64,000 bases of DNA from Myrica gale (taxonomy: Eukaryota; Streptophyta; Magnoliopsida; Fagales; Myricaceae): the NCBI GenBank assembly GCA_963930655.1, contig OZ005608.1:15500001-15564000 (forward strand), read 5' to 3'. How positions within the stretch are numbered: the first letter of the stretch is position 1; each line of letters opens with the position of its first letter. Positions 10,866-21,865 of the stretch are shown piece by piece. The notes below the pieces were generated by a model. The model was not told the origin of the DNA and did not search any database. It saw only the letters and a program-made list of their open reading frames with translations. Made by a program: the position numbers and the translations under genes.

Positions 10866-11465
10866 GGAAGTGTTAATGAGAATACGAGCAAGGCGTCAAA
10901 TGTGCTAGTTCAAGTTCCCGTAGAGCCGGTTACGAGAGAACGAGATAAGAATTTCAAGGACGTACTCGATGAAATTATTCATGAGATATGGGCCCAAGCC
11001 CATTCGTGGAAGCCCATCAAAGATGATCCACTTTCTAGAAGGATCCGGTCAAGAGATAATTTTCGGACTATTCTAGAAGAATCAGATTGCATGGAAATTC
11101 TAAGGGCAAAATCCTTTCCTTTTGAAATCTTTTGATTATTTATTTTTGTTCAGCATTTTAATTTCCCTTTTGTAAGTCGTGTGAGGTCAGCTTCCATTTC
11201 AAGATTTTGTCCTTTCATAGTTTGTTTTGTGTTAGGCGTATAGGAGTGGTTATTGTCTACGTCCAGCTCCCTTTCCATTGTTAAAGCCCTTTTTATTTTT
11301 GGCATGTGCTCATTTAAGGCAAGTGCCTTCACGTCCAGGTGTGGTCTTTAGTTGGAGGAGTTTCTTTTACGTATAGCTTTTGTCAAATAAATAAGGAATA
11401 TTATTATTTCCTTAGTTTAGTTCTTTACGTCAGGTTCTAGTCAAATAAGCATATAATTATTAGCA
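10866..11465 (+). repeat. CRM-like LTR, 5' part
   Basis: It begins near 10871 with an eroded TGATGAGAATACGAGC (here TTAATGAG...). It encodes the LTR-borne pol tail (VEPVTRERDKNFKDVLDEIIHEIW...FPFEIF, stop near 11133) and runs to about 11465, where similarity stops. The terminal CATCA is missing. Confidence 0.75.
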
Positions 11466-12808
11466 AAAGGGATTTCACAAAAACAATCTCATTATCTCGG
11501 GGGTCAATTGTGATATGTTAATGAACATGATCACAATTTGTAGAAGCCCATAAATTCGGAATACAGAATATAAGGCGTTAAATAAAAATAGTTTTTCATG
11601 ATGATCATACGGCCGAGATTTAAGTTATGAGCCAGCCATTATATATACCTCATAACTCAATTGAGAAAGTGAGAGAATTCATTTTCAACGAAAGTCGATT
11701 TTAACGAACGAGAGTTTATCTCTCCACTTTCTCTCTCTAGAATTCTCTCTCTCTCTCAAAGCTGTGTGCGTGGATCTGAAAGAGGCAGAACGCTTGGGCT
11801 GCTCTGATTTCAACGATCCTGTTTTTGTTGCACCGATCTCGCGATTCCAACATATATTCCACTGTGACCCATTATATGCTGGCTTGCAATATACTAGAAA
11901 GTTTATGCTCAAGAATCTTGCACGATTCAGGGAGACTTTGGATTATGAATGTTCCATTAAAAAGAAGGCTATTGCATAAGAACATTTCCTTCTTACTTTG
12001 TAGGTCCACCTACACGGACAGTTGGCTGGAGCAATCAGGATTTCATGCATACAAGTTTCTTAATAAATTTGTGGCCAGACTCTTGTAATAATGTTAGTGG
12101 TTTTCTTTAATTGCAATTCTTCTAATTATGTATATTTTTTGGGACAAAATGTAATTATCAATTATAGATACAAAATGAAATTACGTTATTTTTTCTCCTT
12201 TGATGTTTTGGTGTAATGATATGTTTACAAACTACTGCATATTATGAAACTGTTGCAACATAAAAACAAAAACAACCCAATTTGGGCCCAAAAAAGCATT
12301 TTGGGCCTAAGTCCAAACTGGGCCTTCAGGCCCAGATATGGAACCGGAATTTCCCGATCCCGTTTTTGGAAATTCCGAAATGGAACCGGAATAGATATTC
12401 CAATTCCGGTGAGTACCGGAACCTTCCATCCGTTCCGGTAGAACCGTGCAAAAATAAGATCCTTAAGGTTACTTTGTTCTAAGAGCTCCAGGACGTACGA
12501 GAGAACCGACAGGTTTGGGACGTACGAGAGAACCGGCAGGTTTGCACCCAAAGTAGAGCTTTCGGAACCTCCTCATTTAGGAAAAAGAGCAAATGCAATG
12601 AAAACCATTACACGCTGAAAGAATCTTCTTGGACAACAATAACGTTTGGGGTCTCGGAAACACCTAGAACAAAAAAAAAACCAACAAACTCTACAATTCG
12701 GGGGAACCCAAAAAGCAAACCAAGTAGTATCTTACTCTTGATTTTATTCAATAATTTCACACAAAAGAAGCAAAAAACGAGGCTCTGAGGAAAAGTTGGG
12801 AGGCACGC
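11466..12808. other. Unclassified non-coding stretch, possible old LTR and hAT-like piece
   Basis: No convincing gene. At 11638-11650 there is a TATA-like ATTATATATAC, followed by CT-rich DNA (11720-11760), as in an LTR promoter and leader. Short frames at 11764-12088 resemble no family I know. 12320-12450 is rich in GGAACCGGAATT-type inverted words. 12600-12800 is AT-rich with a 72-codon minus frame of no recognised content. The right end is the insertion point of element A (5 bp CACGC before 12809). Confidence 0.35.
12320..12450 (-). repeat. GGTTCCGG-rich segment, possible hAT transposon end
   Basis: Repeated ACCGGAA/TTCCGGT words with AATTCCG palindromes. Such runs are common near the ends of plant hAT elements (general knowledge). 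No terminal inverted repeat, 8-bp TSD or transposase is visible, so the assignment is tentative. Confidence 0.3.
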
Positions 12809-13688
12809 TGATGAGAATACGGGCAAGACTTGAAAGGAGCTAGTTCAAGTCCCCGAAGAGCCAGTTACGAGAGAACGAGCCAAGAAGTTCAAGGACGTAC
12901 TCGACGAAATCTTTCATGAGATATGGGCCCAAGCCCATTCGTGGAAGCCCATCAAAGATGACCCACTTTCTAGAAGGATCCGGTCAAGAAATAATTTTGG
13001 GTCTATTCTAGAAGAATCGGATTGCATGGAAATTCAAAGAGCAAAATCCTTTCCTTTTGAAATCTTTTCAATATTTATTTTGTTCAGCATTTAATTTCCT
13101 TGTTGGGTACTGTTCACGTCCAGGTCTAGAGTTAGGCAAATAAAGAATATTTCTCTAGTTTATTTAGGTACTGTTCACGTCCAAAATATAGTTCCTTAAA
13201 TAGGTTGTTGTTTTAGGCAACTAAGGAGTTATTTCCCTAGTCTTCCTTTTTGGTTTAGGCGCCAAGTATGTTAGGAAATAAGGAAATTTATTTCCTTATT
13301 TGTCTTATGTGTTTTAGGCAAGCTATGATTTAATTCCTCGCATAATTTCGAATTTTATTAGGTTTTCTATGTTCGATTTATTTCCTTGTTATTTTCAGCC
13401 CTTTAAATAGGAGCTCTTGCATTGTAATGAAATAGACATTGATTGATGAAATTGTGAGGTTTAATTCTCTTTGGTTCTTTGAAGAACTTCTCGAACTTAT
13501 CGGGATTTCGCGTGGCGTTCAACTCGACTTCTCAAACGGATTTCCATCCCGTTTGTGGCGTCTTCACCATACCGAGGTTCTTGCTTTCCTAAGCAACGGG
13601 TTGAGGTTCCATTCGAATCCATTCTAGAAATGATCTTGGGTTCCCTATAGTTGTCGGGTCTCGTTACGGGATAACGGGGTTCACATCA
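12809..13688 (+). repeat. 5' LTR of element A (880 bp)
   Basis: TGATGAGAATACG...TTCACATCA. The first ~270 bp repeat the LTR-encoded pol tail. The middle has TTTAGGC(A/G)-headed blocks, with a 12-bp-arm palindrome at 13276-13301 (AAATAAGGAAAT / ATTTCCTTATTT). The last third (13470-13688) carries the near-invariant GAACTTCTCGAACTTATCGGG and ACGGGATAACGGGGTTCACATCA. Confidence 0.9.
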
Positions 13689-13690
13689 TT

Positions 13691-13702
13691 TGGTATCAGA
13701 GC
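13691..13702 (+). other. PBS of element A
   Basis: TGGTATCAGAGC, 2 nt after the LTR. Perfect complement of the plant initiator tRNA-Met 3' end. Confidence 0.92.
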
Positions 13703-13958
13703 TTTGGTTCTAGTTCGGGTTTGCTTATCCCTTTTATTTTCGTTTCTGTCTTTCCTGTGTCGAATTTCTGAAAAAAAAATTCTGAAAATCTCATTTATTG
13801 AGGTTCCTGTTATTCTGAAATTCACCCCACCCCGAAGCCCTATTATTTTGAGTGAAACACGAGTGACGAGTGATCTCTATTCTTGAGCGTAAACACGTAA
13901 GGGAGAGATTTGTGAGGTCATTTTCTTGTTTTATTTCTAAGATTGTTTTGCTGCAACC

Positions 13959-14756
13959 AAGTCTCAAAATAGTGGTAAGAGCGTGGCCAACAACGATACA
14001 CCACCATCTGACTCGAAGCTGTATATGGAGGCCATGATAGGTGATATGAGGCGTGTGTTGAACCAAGTACAAGAACGGCGAGATCGGCTAGAGTATCCTC
14101 AATCCCAACCTGGTCCCAATTTCCGTAGACGGGAAAGAGCTCAACGGAGGGAGGAAAGGGTGTACGAAGAAGAGCCTTACAGATCTGACTTTGAAGAGAA
14201 AGAAGATCGTGATTCTCATATTGGCTATAGGAGATATGGAGGGCAAAGAGAAGCTAGGATTCGAGAAGATAACAACTTCAGTGAAATTAAGATGCAGATT
14301 CCGTCTTTTCAAGGGAGATCTGATCCGGATGCCTATCTTGAGTGGGAGAAGAAGATGGAGTTCGTGTTTGATTGCCACGATTACTCCTAAACAAAGAATG
14401 TAAAATTAGCAGTCACTGAGTTTTCTGGGTTTGCTATAACTTAGTGGGATCAATTTGTGATAAATAGGAGGCGGAATGGAGAACGACCGATAGAGACGTG
14501 GGAGGCTATGAAGGCGGTCATGAGAAAAAGGTTCGTTCCAAGCTACTACCACCGGGAGTTGTACAAAAAGCGACAAGATCTTAGACCGGGACGCCGGATT
14601 GTAGTGGACAAAAGGAGACGTATGAGTCACAAAAGTCCAAATCCGAGATCAAGCAACTTCACCAACGTCGGGATTCGTTTGAGCAGCAGCCACAAAACGT
14701 CCCCAAATTCCGTAGAGGATTCCTTGAGGAATTCCTTGGGTGGGAGAAGCAGATAG
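13959..14756 (+). pseudogene. CRM-like gag of element A
   Basis: The gag of sister copies starts ATG-TCT-CGT; here the first codon is AAG (13959), so the start is lost. The reading is recognisable as SKLYMEAMIGDMRRVLNQVQERRDRLEY, then KMQIPSFQGRSDPDAYLEWEKKMEFVFDCH (retrotransposon capsid block). A stop follows at 14388-14390, then a second frame with [29 protein letters not shown]. The zinc knuckle is absent. The C-terminal part is out of frame from about 14600. Confidence 0.85.
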
Positions 14757-14761
14757 ACTTC

Positions 14762-15154
14762 ATGTTTGCTCATAACAAATCCAAGCTGAAGCCCGTGAAT
14801 GTCAGCAACGTACCTCACGAGAATTTTTGCATCGTGGCCGACAATAACGATTCCACCACCGACGATCTACCACCCTTGGAGGAATCCTACAAGGAGGTGG
14901 ATGAATCACAAACAGCCCAAACGGAGTTGAAGCCCGTGAATGTCAGCCCCGTCATTCACGAGAAATGTTGCAGCGCTGCCGAAAATGACGATTCCACCCC
15001 TGACGATCTGCCACCCTTGGAGGAAATTCCCGTGGAGGATCCTTTAGCTCCTGAAGTATTGCCATTGATGGCAAACGAAGCATTGCCACCGACACAAGTA
15101 TATGAGGATCCCTATGTCCTGGAATATGAGGTTGTCATTCCCGAGGAAACATGA
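14762..15154 (+). pseudogene. Acidic duplicated tail of gag-only element A
   Basis: 130 open codons, acidic, made of two direct repeats: LKPVNVSNVPHENFC...DDLPPLEE (about 14789-14882) and LKPVNVSPVIHEKCC...DDLPPLEE (about 14930-15025). The DDLPPLEE box corresponds to DDMPHLED just after the zinc knuckle in element C gag, so this is the post-knuckle linker with the knuckle itself lost. It ends EYEVVIPEET-stop. Function unknown. Confidence 0.6.
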
Positions 15155-15216
15155 TATGACGCTATTTTTTATGTCTGCGATGATTTGAAGACAAATCACT
15201 TTCAAGAGGAGGAGAA
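15155..15216 (+). other. Pol-tail remnant and polypurine tract of element A
   Basis: The frame DDLKTNHFQEEEND is the last piece of pol before the LTR. The purine run AAGAGGAGGAGAA (15203-15216 region) directly before TGATGAG serves as the PPT, as in elements B, C and H. Confidence 0.7.
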
Positions 15217-15645
15217 TGATGAGAATACGGGCAAGACTTCAAAGGAGCTAGTTCAAGTCCCCGAAGAGCCGGTTACGAGAGAACGAGCCAAGAAATTCAA
15301 GGACGTACTCGACGAAATCATTCATGAGATATGGGTCCCAAGCCCATTCGTGGAAGCCCATCAAAGATGACCCACTTTCTAGAAGGATCCGGTCAAGAAA
15401 TAATTTTGGGTCTATTCTAGAAGAATCGGATTGCATGGAAATTCAAAGAGCAAAATCCTTTCCTTTTGAAATCTTTTCAATATTTATTTTGTTCAGCATT
15501 TAATTTCCTTGTTGGGTACTGTTCACGTCCAGGTCTAGAGTTAGGCAAATAAGGAATATTTCTTTAGTTTATTTTGGTACTGTTCACGTCCAAAATATAG
15601 TTCCTTAAATAGGTTGTTGTTTTAGGCAACCAAGGAGTTATTTCC
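15217..15645 (+). repeat. 3' LTR of element A, truncated
   Basis: TGATGAGAATACGGGC at 15217, nearly identical to the 5' LTR for ~430 bp, then broken inside '...ggagttatttcc' at 15645, where copia LTR sequence begins. The matching right TSD is therefore lost. Confidence 0.88.
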
Positions 15646-15908
15646 GATGATGGTCGACTTAGCACAAATAGAAAGAGACATTTTCTGAAGCAAATTAAGA
15701 ATAGAGTGGCTGTCCTCCATTATTAGGACCTGTTGTTGTCTTTGAACAAAGAAGCTATTTTATATAGCTGTTTTGCTGTCCTGGTTTTAAGGATCAGCAG
15801 TGTGTATATATTTACTTGCTTGTAAAGACATTTTTCAATTAATATACAGAAAAACTGGTGCAACCAAGTTGGTCACCGTCCAATCCTCTGCATATTATTT
15901 TTCTGTTA
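15646..15908 (+). repeat. Ty1/copia LTR, 3' part or whole short LTR
   Basis: It sits directly upstream of a perfect PBS. It contains TATATATTT (15797-15805) and AT-rich DNA, typical of short copia LTRs. The expected CA terminus is not clear (…TTCTGTTA before the PBS), so the exact end is uncertain. Confidence 0.6.
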
Positions 15909-15920
15909 TGGTATCAGAGC
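15909..15920 (+). other. PBS of the copia element
   Basis: TGGTATCAGAGC, perfect initiator tRNA-Met complement, 87 nt before the gag ATG at 15996. Confidence 0.9.
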
Positions 15921-15995
15921 AAGAGGTAAAGCCTCTGCTATATCGATCCTAACATCTTCTTCTTCAATTCTTCATTTTATTTCTTAGCTAACGCT

Positions 15996-16876
15996 ATGGC
16001 AGAAGGAAATCAAAACCCACCAAATACTAAAAAACCTGCAGACAGCCCCTACTTCTTACACCATGGAGAAAGTCCCGAACTTGTTTTGGTTTCACAACCT
16101 CTCACACCCCACAATTATCATGGGTGGAGCATAGCCATGTACGTGGCATTATCAGCCAAAAACAAGTTTGATTTTGTCGACGGAACCGTCAAGAAACCAG
16201 AAGAAAATGATGCGAAATATTTTCAATGGCAATGGTGCAATCACATGATTCTCTCATGGATCACAAACAGCCTTTCACCCGAGATCGCAGGCTATGTCAT
16301 GTACTCCGACTCGGCCAAGCAAGTTTGGAATGAACTGAGAAAGCGTTTCGCTAAGTCAAGCAACAACGAGATTTTCATGCTTGAACAGCAGCTGATAACC
16401 ACCAAACAAGAAAAAGCACCAGCCAGCGTGTACTTCACTAAACTGAACTGATCTGGGAAGAAATATTGAGATATGAGGAGCCTTTCAAATGCTCAGCAGC
16501 TGAATGTGGAGCACTTACCGTCATCAACCAGAGACAAGAAAGAAGGCAAATCATGCAATTCTTGATGGGACTAGATGAGATCTACATTGGTTTGAGAAAC
16601 CAGATTCTTCTCAAAGATCCACTTCCCTCACTAGATGATGTCTTCAACCTTGTTCTTCAAGAAGAAGCCAACCACGAGCTCATAAATAGTGCTCTAAATG
16701 CACCAGAGTCTGCTGCAATGTTTGTGAACTCTGGGAAATACCAGAAACCGAAGAATGCCTTCAACCCACAGAGAGGAAACTTCAAAGGAGCAGGATTTGA
16801 AGAGAAAGCCTTGTTCAGCAAGTGTGGCCGGACAAATCACACAATAAAAACATGTTGGGAGATTCATGGGTATCCA
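15996..16876 (+). pseudogene. Ty1/copia gag, interrupted by LTR F
   Basis: The ATG at 15996 opens a 151-codon frame: SPYFLHHGESPELVLVSQPLTPHNYHGWSIAMYVALSAKNK (copia gag N-terminal block), then DSAKQVWNELRKRFAKSSN. A frame break at about 16449 is followed by a second frame with IMQFLMGLDEIYIGLRNQIL and a knuckle CGRTNHTIKTCWEIHGYP. The first knuckle cysteine is lost (FSKCG) or displaced. The coding region stops at 16876, where TGTGAGACCC of LTR F begins. Protease, integrase and RT are absent here. The copia RT at 52585-54060 could be the other half (untested). Confidence 0.85.
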
Positions 16877-17717
16877 TGTGAGACCCTGAACTTTGCTTTT
16901 GTTATTTTCCTATGTATTCGTTTGACTTAACTCAAGAGGCCATATTTTTGACCAATGTATGACCTAAGTTTAATGTTTATGATACATTAACTTTATTATG
17001 CAATTTCATTTTACAATTTTCTTTAGATAATTTCTTTATCATTGTGAAAGTTTATTAGTACAAGTTTATTACTATTTTTCCTAAGAGCCGAATCTTGCTA
17101 GGTAGAATTCTTTTATGAACTTATTTTTCCATTGCTTATTATATTACATAATTCATGAAATTAAATATATGAAGAGAAATTTTATATTGCATAGCCGAAA
17201 ATCTCTAAGTAGAAAATCATGGTATATAGGTATATAGTTATGTAATCATGTTGAGCTAATACATTATCTTGTATTCTTGATTAGGAAATCAATCTTATTA
17301 CACTTTTGAGTAGTTTTAATGATCATTAGAAAAAGTTAGTGACAAGCTAGTGAGTTGTTAGGATGATAAGCTTTTATGATTATCAAAGAGATAGGCTAGA
17401 GTGTTTATCATTGAGATAAGTTGTTGGGTTGATATAGATAAGTTGAGGTGCTTATTGGTGATAAGTTAGAATGCACATAAGTGATAAGCTCATGTACTTA
17501 TGTGATAAGTGTAATGAAAAGAAGAAAAGGCATGGCAAGAGTGTTTTACGCGAAAGGCAAGAAGAAGAAAAGGCATGGCAAGAGTCTAGGAGATTCACGT
17601 GAGTGGCTTAACTTGGAGACAAAGAGATGTAGTGAATTGAGAGTGAAAAAGACAAAGCATTTATTGTCACCACCCATAGCAACCAATGGCTATGGGCGAT
17701 ACTAACAAGAGAGCCCC
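16877..17717 (+). repeat. TKL LTR F, segment 1
   Basis: Starts TGTGAGACCCTG at 16877 inside copia gag. It carries the GATAAG cluster (17365-17509) typical of the U3 part of TKL LTRs. It is interrupted at 17717 by element C; the last 5 bp, GCCCC, are the TSD. Confidence 0.85.
17365..17509 (+). promoter_or_regulatory. GATAAG cluster in LTR F
   Basis: At least five GATAAG words (first 17365, last 17504) plus GATAGG and TTATC variants in 145 bp. GATAAG is the plant I-box/GATA-factor site. The same cluster occurs at the same relative place in the other TKL LTRs. Confidence 0.55.
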
Positions 17718-18499
17718 TGATGGAGCTCAAGGTGCCGTTTCAAAGGAACCCGTTCAAGTGCCAAGTGGACCGGTTACAAGAGCACGAGCAAAGAAGTTCA
17801 AGGATGCACTCAACGGGCTAATTCAAGAGGCATGGGATCAAGCAAAGGCGTGGAAGCCCATTCAGCATGACCCACGAATTGTCAATGTGCTTCAAGTTCT
17901 AAAAGAGCCCGAGTAGGGTTTTCATTTGAGCATGCAAGGAAGTCTTCTAGAAGATACTCCTAATTAGGGTTTCGGATGGCATGATTTTGGGACTGTTTTA
18001 GCCGCACCTTTCTTTCCATATAGGAGCTGATTTCGAGTTTAGTTTAGTTGTTAAGTTTGTTTCCTTTTTGGTTTAGGCGCCAAGCATTATTTCCTTAATA
18101 ACCGAATCTATTTTAGGTGTCTTTTAGTTTCCTTTTGAACTAGGTTTAGGCGCCACTTTATTACCTTATTTGTGAGTGTCTCTTTTAGGGTTTTCATGTA
18201 TTAGATGGCCTATATATAGAGGCCTAAGTTGTAGTTCGGAGGACATTCAATATACACGGTTTTGTGAGGTTTTAATTCTCTTTGGTTCTTTGACAAACTT
18301 CTCGAACTTATCGGGAATTTTCCCGTGGCGTTCAACTCGACTTATCAAACGGATTTCCATCCCGTTTGTGGCGTCTTCACCATACCGAGGTTCTTGCTTT
18401 CCTAAGCAACGGGTCGAGGTTCCATTCGAATCCATGCTAGAAACGATCTTGGGTTCCCTATAGTTGTTGGGTCTCGTTTCGGGATAACGGGGTTCACAT
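17718..18499 (+). repeat. 5' LTR of element C
   Basis: TGATGGAGCTCAAGG...GGGGTTCACAT. The terminal CA and the PBS are missing; in their place is a direct repeat TTCGAATCCA/TTCGAATCCA (18500-18519), copied from the LTR word TTCGAATCCATG. It also holds the LTR-borne pol tail (17718-17916). Confidence 0.9.
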
Positions 18500-18915
18500 T
18501 CGAATCCATTCGAATCCATGCTAGTTCGGGTTTACTTATCCCTTTTATTTTTCATCCTTTTGTTTCTTCTTTTCATATCCTTCGACTATCTTCTCTAATT
18601 TTGTTTTCCTTGTTTCTGTCCTACAGTCGGTTCATAGCAATTACTTAGCCGAAAATTCTTAACTTCTCTATTCAAGTTTTGCTAGAGCTGGTTCTTGTTA
18701 TATCTGGTGCGAAAGTTTCATATCTTTTGTGCCTTGAGATCTTGTGCTATTGTTATCAAAGGAAAAGAGAAAGAAACTCCCAAAAGAAGAAGAAAGAAAG
18801 GGGTCGAAAAAAAAAAATTTCGATTGTTTCCATATATTGGGGTCCCTATTATTCTGAAAATCTCTATACCTCAAAACAAGTATTTTTCTCCCTCCGTGGA
18901 AAGAGCGTGTCCAAC
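18500..18915 (+). other. Leader of element C, PBS deleted
   Basis: The sequence 'ctagttcgggtttacttatccc' matches the leader of element A just after its PBS. The PBS itself (TGGTATCAGAGC) is gone. The later part differs from A and L, and the conserved TTTTTGCAG-ATG gag entry is missing. No gene. Confidence 0.7.
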
Positions 18916-20428
18916 GAAGATACACCACCAGCTGACCCGAAGCTGTATATGGAGGCCATGGTAGGTGAAATAAGGCGGGTGTTGAACCAAGTACAAGAAC
19001 GGCGAGATCGGCTAGAGTATCCTCAATCCCAACCTGGTCCCAATTTCCGTAGACGGGGAGAGAGCACCACGGAGGGAGGAAAGGGAGTACGACGAAGAGC
19101 CTTACAGATCTGACGATGAAGAAGATCGTGATTCTCATGTTGGCTATAGGAGATATGGAGGGCGACGAGACGCTAGGAATCGAGAAGATAACAACTTCAG
19201 CTGTATTAAGATGAAGATTCCGTCTTTTCACGGGAGATCTGATCCGGAAGCCTATCTTGAGTGGGAGAAGAAGATGGAGTTCGTATTTGATTGTCATAAC
19301 TACTCCGAAACCAAGAAGGTAAAATTAGCAGTCATTGAGTTTTCTGAGTATGCTATAACTTGGTGGGATCAACTTGTGATAAATAGGAGGCGGAATGGAG
19401 AACGTCCAATAGAGACATGGGATGCTATGAAGGCGGTCATGAGAAAACGGTTTGTTCCAAGCCACTACTACCGGGAGCTGTACAAAAGGTTACAAAGCCT
19501 TAAGCAAGGATGTCGAAGTGTGGAAGACTATTACAAGGAGATGGAGATGGCCATGACCCGTGCCAATATTGAAGAGGATGGAGAGGCTACCATGGCTCGT
19601 TTCCTACATGGCCTAAACCGGGTGGAGATGCAACATTATGTGGAGATAGAAGACATGGTGCATATGGCTATCAAAGTGGAGCAGCAGCTCAAGAGAGCAA
19701 ATGGGGGACATGCAAGCCACAATTCGAATTCTACTTTTTCCAAGCCAACCTACACCAAGCCCATGGACAAGTCACAAGTGTCCAAACCCGAGCCCAAACC
19801 CCCTACCACCAGCCACACTTCTCAAGGTAAAACTGAAGCTTCTACTTCTAGAAATCGTGATATCAAGTGTTTTCGATGTCAAGGCAGGGGACACATAGCA
19901 AGCCAATGTCCAAACAAGCAAGTCATGGTGTTGAAGGCCAATGGAGAGATCGTGACCGATAGTGAAGAATCTGACACCGACGACATGCCACACTTGGAGG
20001 ATGTTTCCGAGGATGAATACACAGCCCCTGATGCGTTGACCTTGGTGGCGAGGAGAGCCTTGAGCTTGCAAGCAAAGGGCGACGAGGAAGTACAGCGGGA
20101 GAACATCTTTCACACTAGGTGCTACATCAAAGACAAGGTATGTAGTGTGATTATTGATGGTGGTAGTTGTACTAATGTTGCGAGCACAGTAATGATTGAA
20201 AAGTTGGGATTGCCCGTGTTGAAACACCCTAGACCATATAAGTTGCAGTGGTTGAATGATAGTGGAGAAATCAGGGTGAACAAGCAAGTCTTAGTTGCTT
20301 TTCGAATCGGTAAGTACGAAGATGAAGTCATGTGTGATGTAGTACCGATGCAAGCGGGACACTTGTTACTAGGGCGTCCGTGGCAGTTCTATCGACATGT
20401 GAAGCATGATGGCTTTACGAATAAGTAA
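18916..20428 (+). pseudogene. CRM-like gag-protease, element C
   Basis: Gag begins in the frame SNEDTPPADPKLYMEAMVGEIRR. An extra G near 19058 shifts to the main frame (ORF from 19211, 405 aa). This carries the capsid block ([59 protein letters not shown]), the zinc knuckle CFRCQGRGHIASQC, the acidic DTDDMPHLED linker, and a protease-like VIIDGGSCTNVAS (D-G/S-G) followed by HLLLGRPWQF. A TAA at 20426-20428 interrupts the frame before the RT linker. A 15-nt loss relative to L lies in HGLNR-VEMQHY. Confidence 0.88.
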
Positions 20429-21865
20429 TCTTTTGTACTTAATCAGAAGCCAATCACTCTTGTACCCCTGACACCGCAGCAAGTATATGAAGATCAAGTG
20501 AGGTTGCAGCAAGAGAGTGAACAATGGAAAGAAAAAGAGCAAAAGAAAGAAAATGAGAAAATGAAAGAGAGTGAAAAACAGAGAGTGAGTGAAAATTCGA
20601 GAGAAGCCGAAAAAAAAGAGAGAGGAGGTTCGGCCCTTGAGAGAAAACCAGAGAGAAAAAAGAGTATCTATGCAAAAGTGAGTGAGATCAAGCGAGCGAT
20701 GCTTTCAAATCAGCCGATGATTGTACTTTTGTACAAAGAGGCCTTTTTAAACACTAACGCTCTTGACCAAGCTTTGCCTAGTTCTATTGTGTCTCTTTTG
20801 CAGGAATATGACGATGTCTTCCCCGAAGAAACCCCACTTGGATTACCTTCGATTCGAGGGATTGAACATCAAATTGATTTTGTTCCCGGTGCTGCCATTC
20901 CAAACCGACCAGCTTATAGGAACAATCCCGAGGAGACCAAGGAGCTTCAACGGCAAGTCAGTGAGTTGTTGGATAAGGGGCACGTAAGGGAAAGCATAAG
21001 CCCATGTGCTGTTCCGGTTCTACTTGTACCTAAGAAGGATGGGTCGTGGAGAATGTGCGTTGATTGCCGAGCCATCAACAACATCACGGTAAAGTATCGT
21101 CATCCTATTCCTCGCTTAGATGACATGTTAGATGAGTTGCATGGTTCTTGTGTGTTTTCAAAAATTGATTTGAAGAGTCGATACCATCAAATTAGAGTAA
21201 AAGAAGGAGACGAATGGAAAACAGCTTTTAAAACAAAATATGGTTAGTTATGCCTTTTGGTTTAACTAATGCTCCGAGCACCTTTATGAGACTTATGAAC
21301 CATGTTTTACGTGCTTTTATAGGAAGATTTGTCGTTGTGTATTTTGATGATATCCTCATTTATAGCAAAAACATGGACAATCATGTAGTGCATCTGAAAT
21401 CTGTGTTAGATGTGCTAAGGAAAGAGAAGTTGTTTGCTAATATGAAGAAGTGCACTTTTTACACCGATAAGCTTGTATTCTTGGGATTTGTTGTTAGTGC
21501 ACAAGGTATACAGGTTGATGAAGAAAAAGTACGTGCAATTCAAGAACGGCCGAGTCCCACAAGTGTAGGTGAGGTTCGTAGTTTTCATGGCCTTGCAAGT
21601 TTTTTCCGGCGGTTCGTGAAGGACTTTAGTAGCATAGCCGCACCACTTATCGAAGTAATAAAGAAGAACGTGGGATTCCAATGGGCAGACGCGCAAGAGA
21701 AGGCTCTTCAATTACTTAAGGAGAAGTTAACCCATGCTCCTTTATTATCTTTGCCTAACTTTTCCAAAACATTTGAAATTGAATGTGATGCTTCAGGTAT
21801 TGTCATTGGCGCAGTTCTTATGCAAGACGGACGACCACTTGCTTATTTCAGCGAGAAACTAAGCG
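20429..21865 (+). pseudogene. CRM-like pol: RT and start of RNase H, element C
   Basis: The same frame resumes after the TAA with a highly charged linker (QWKEKEQKKENEK...), then [57 protein letters not shown]. About 13 nt are missing after KTKYG (21243), giving a stop. The next frame (from 21250) continues [19 protein letters not shown] and [11 protein letters not shown] (catalytic F-D-D), then RNase [23 protein letters not shown] interrupts after SEKLSG near 21866. Confidence 0.9.

Larger units (their letters stand above)
12809..15645 (+). mobile_element. Element A, gag-only CRM-like retrotransposon, 3'-truncated
   Basis: Order: 5' LTR (12809-13688), PBS (13691-13702), leader, broken gag (13959-14756), acidic ORF (14762-15154), a short pol-tail remnant, then 3' LTR from 15217, cut at 15645 by copia sequence. 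Most of pol, from the gag zinc knuckle to integrase, is missing. Element B lacks the same region, so this is a non-autonomous lineage, not a private deletion. It must have relied on enzymes of full CRM-like elements such as C and H. Confidence 0.85.

Noticed and set aside
11764..12088. Short frames that might be a host exon
   Set aside because: No family similarity recognised, two overlapping frames of equal quality, and retrotransposon pieces on both sides.
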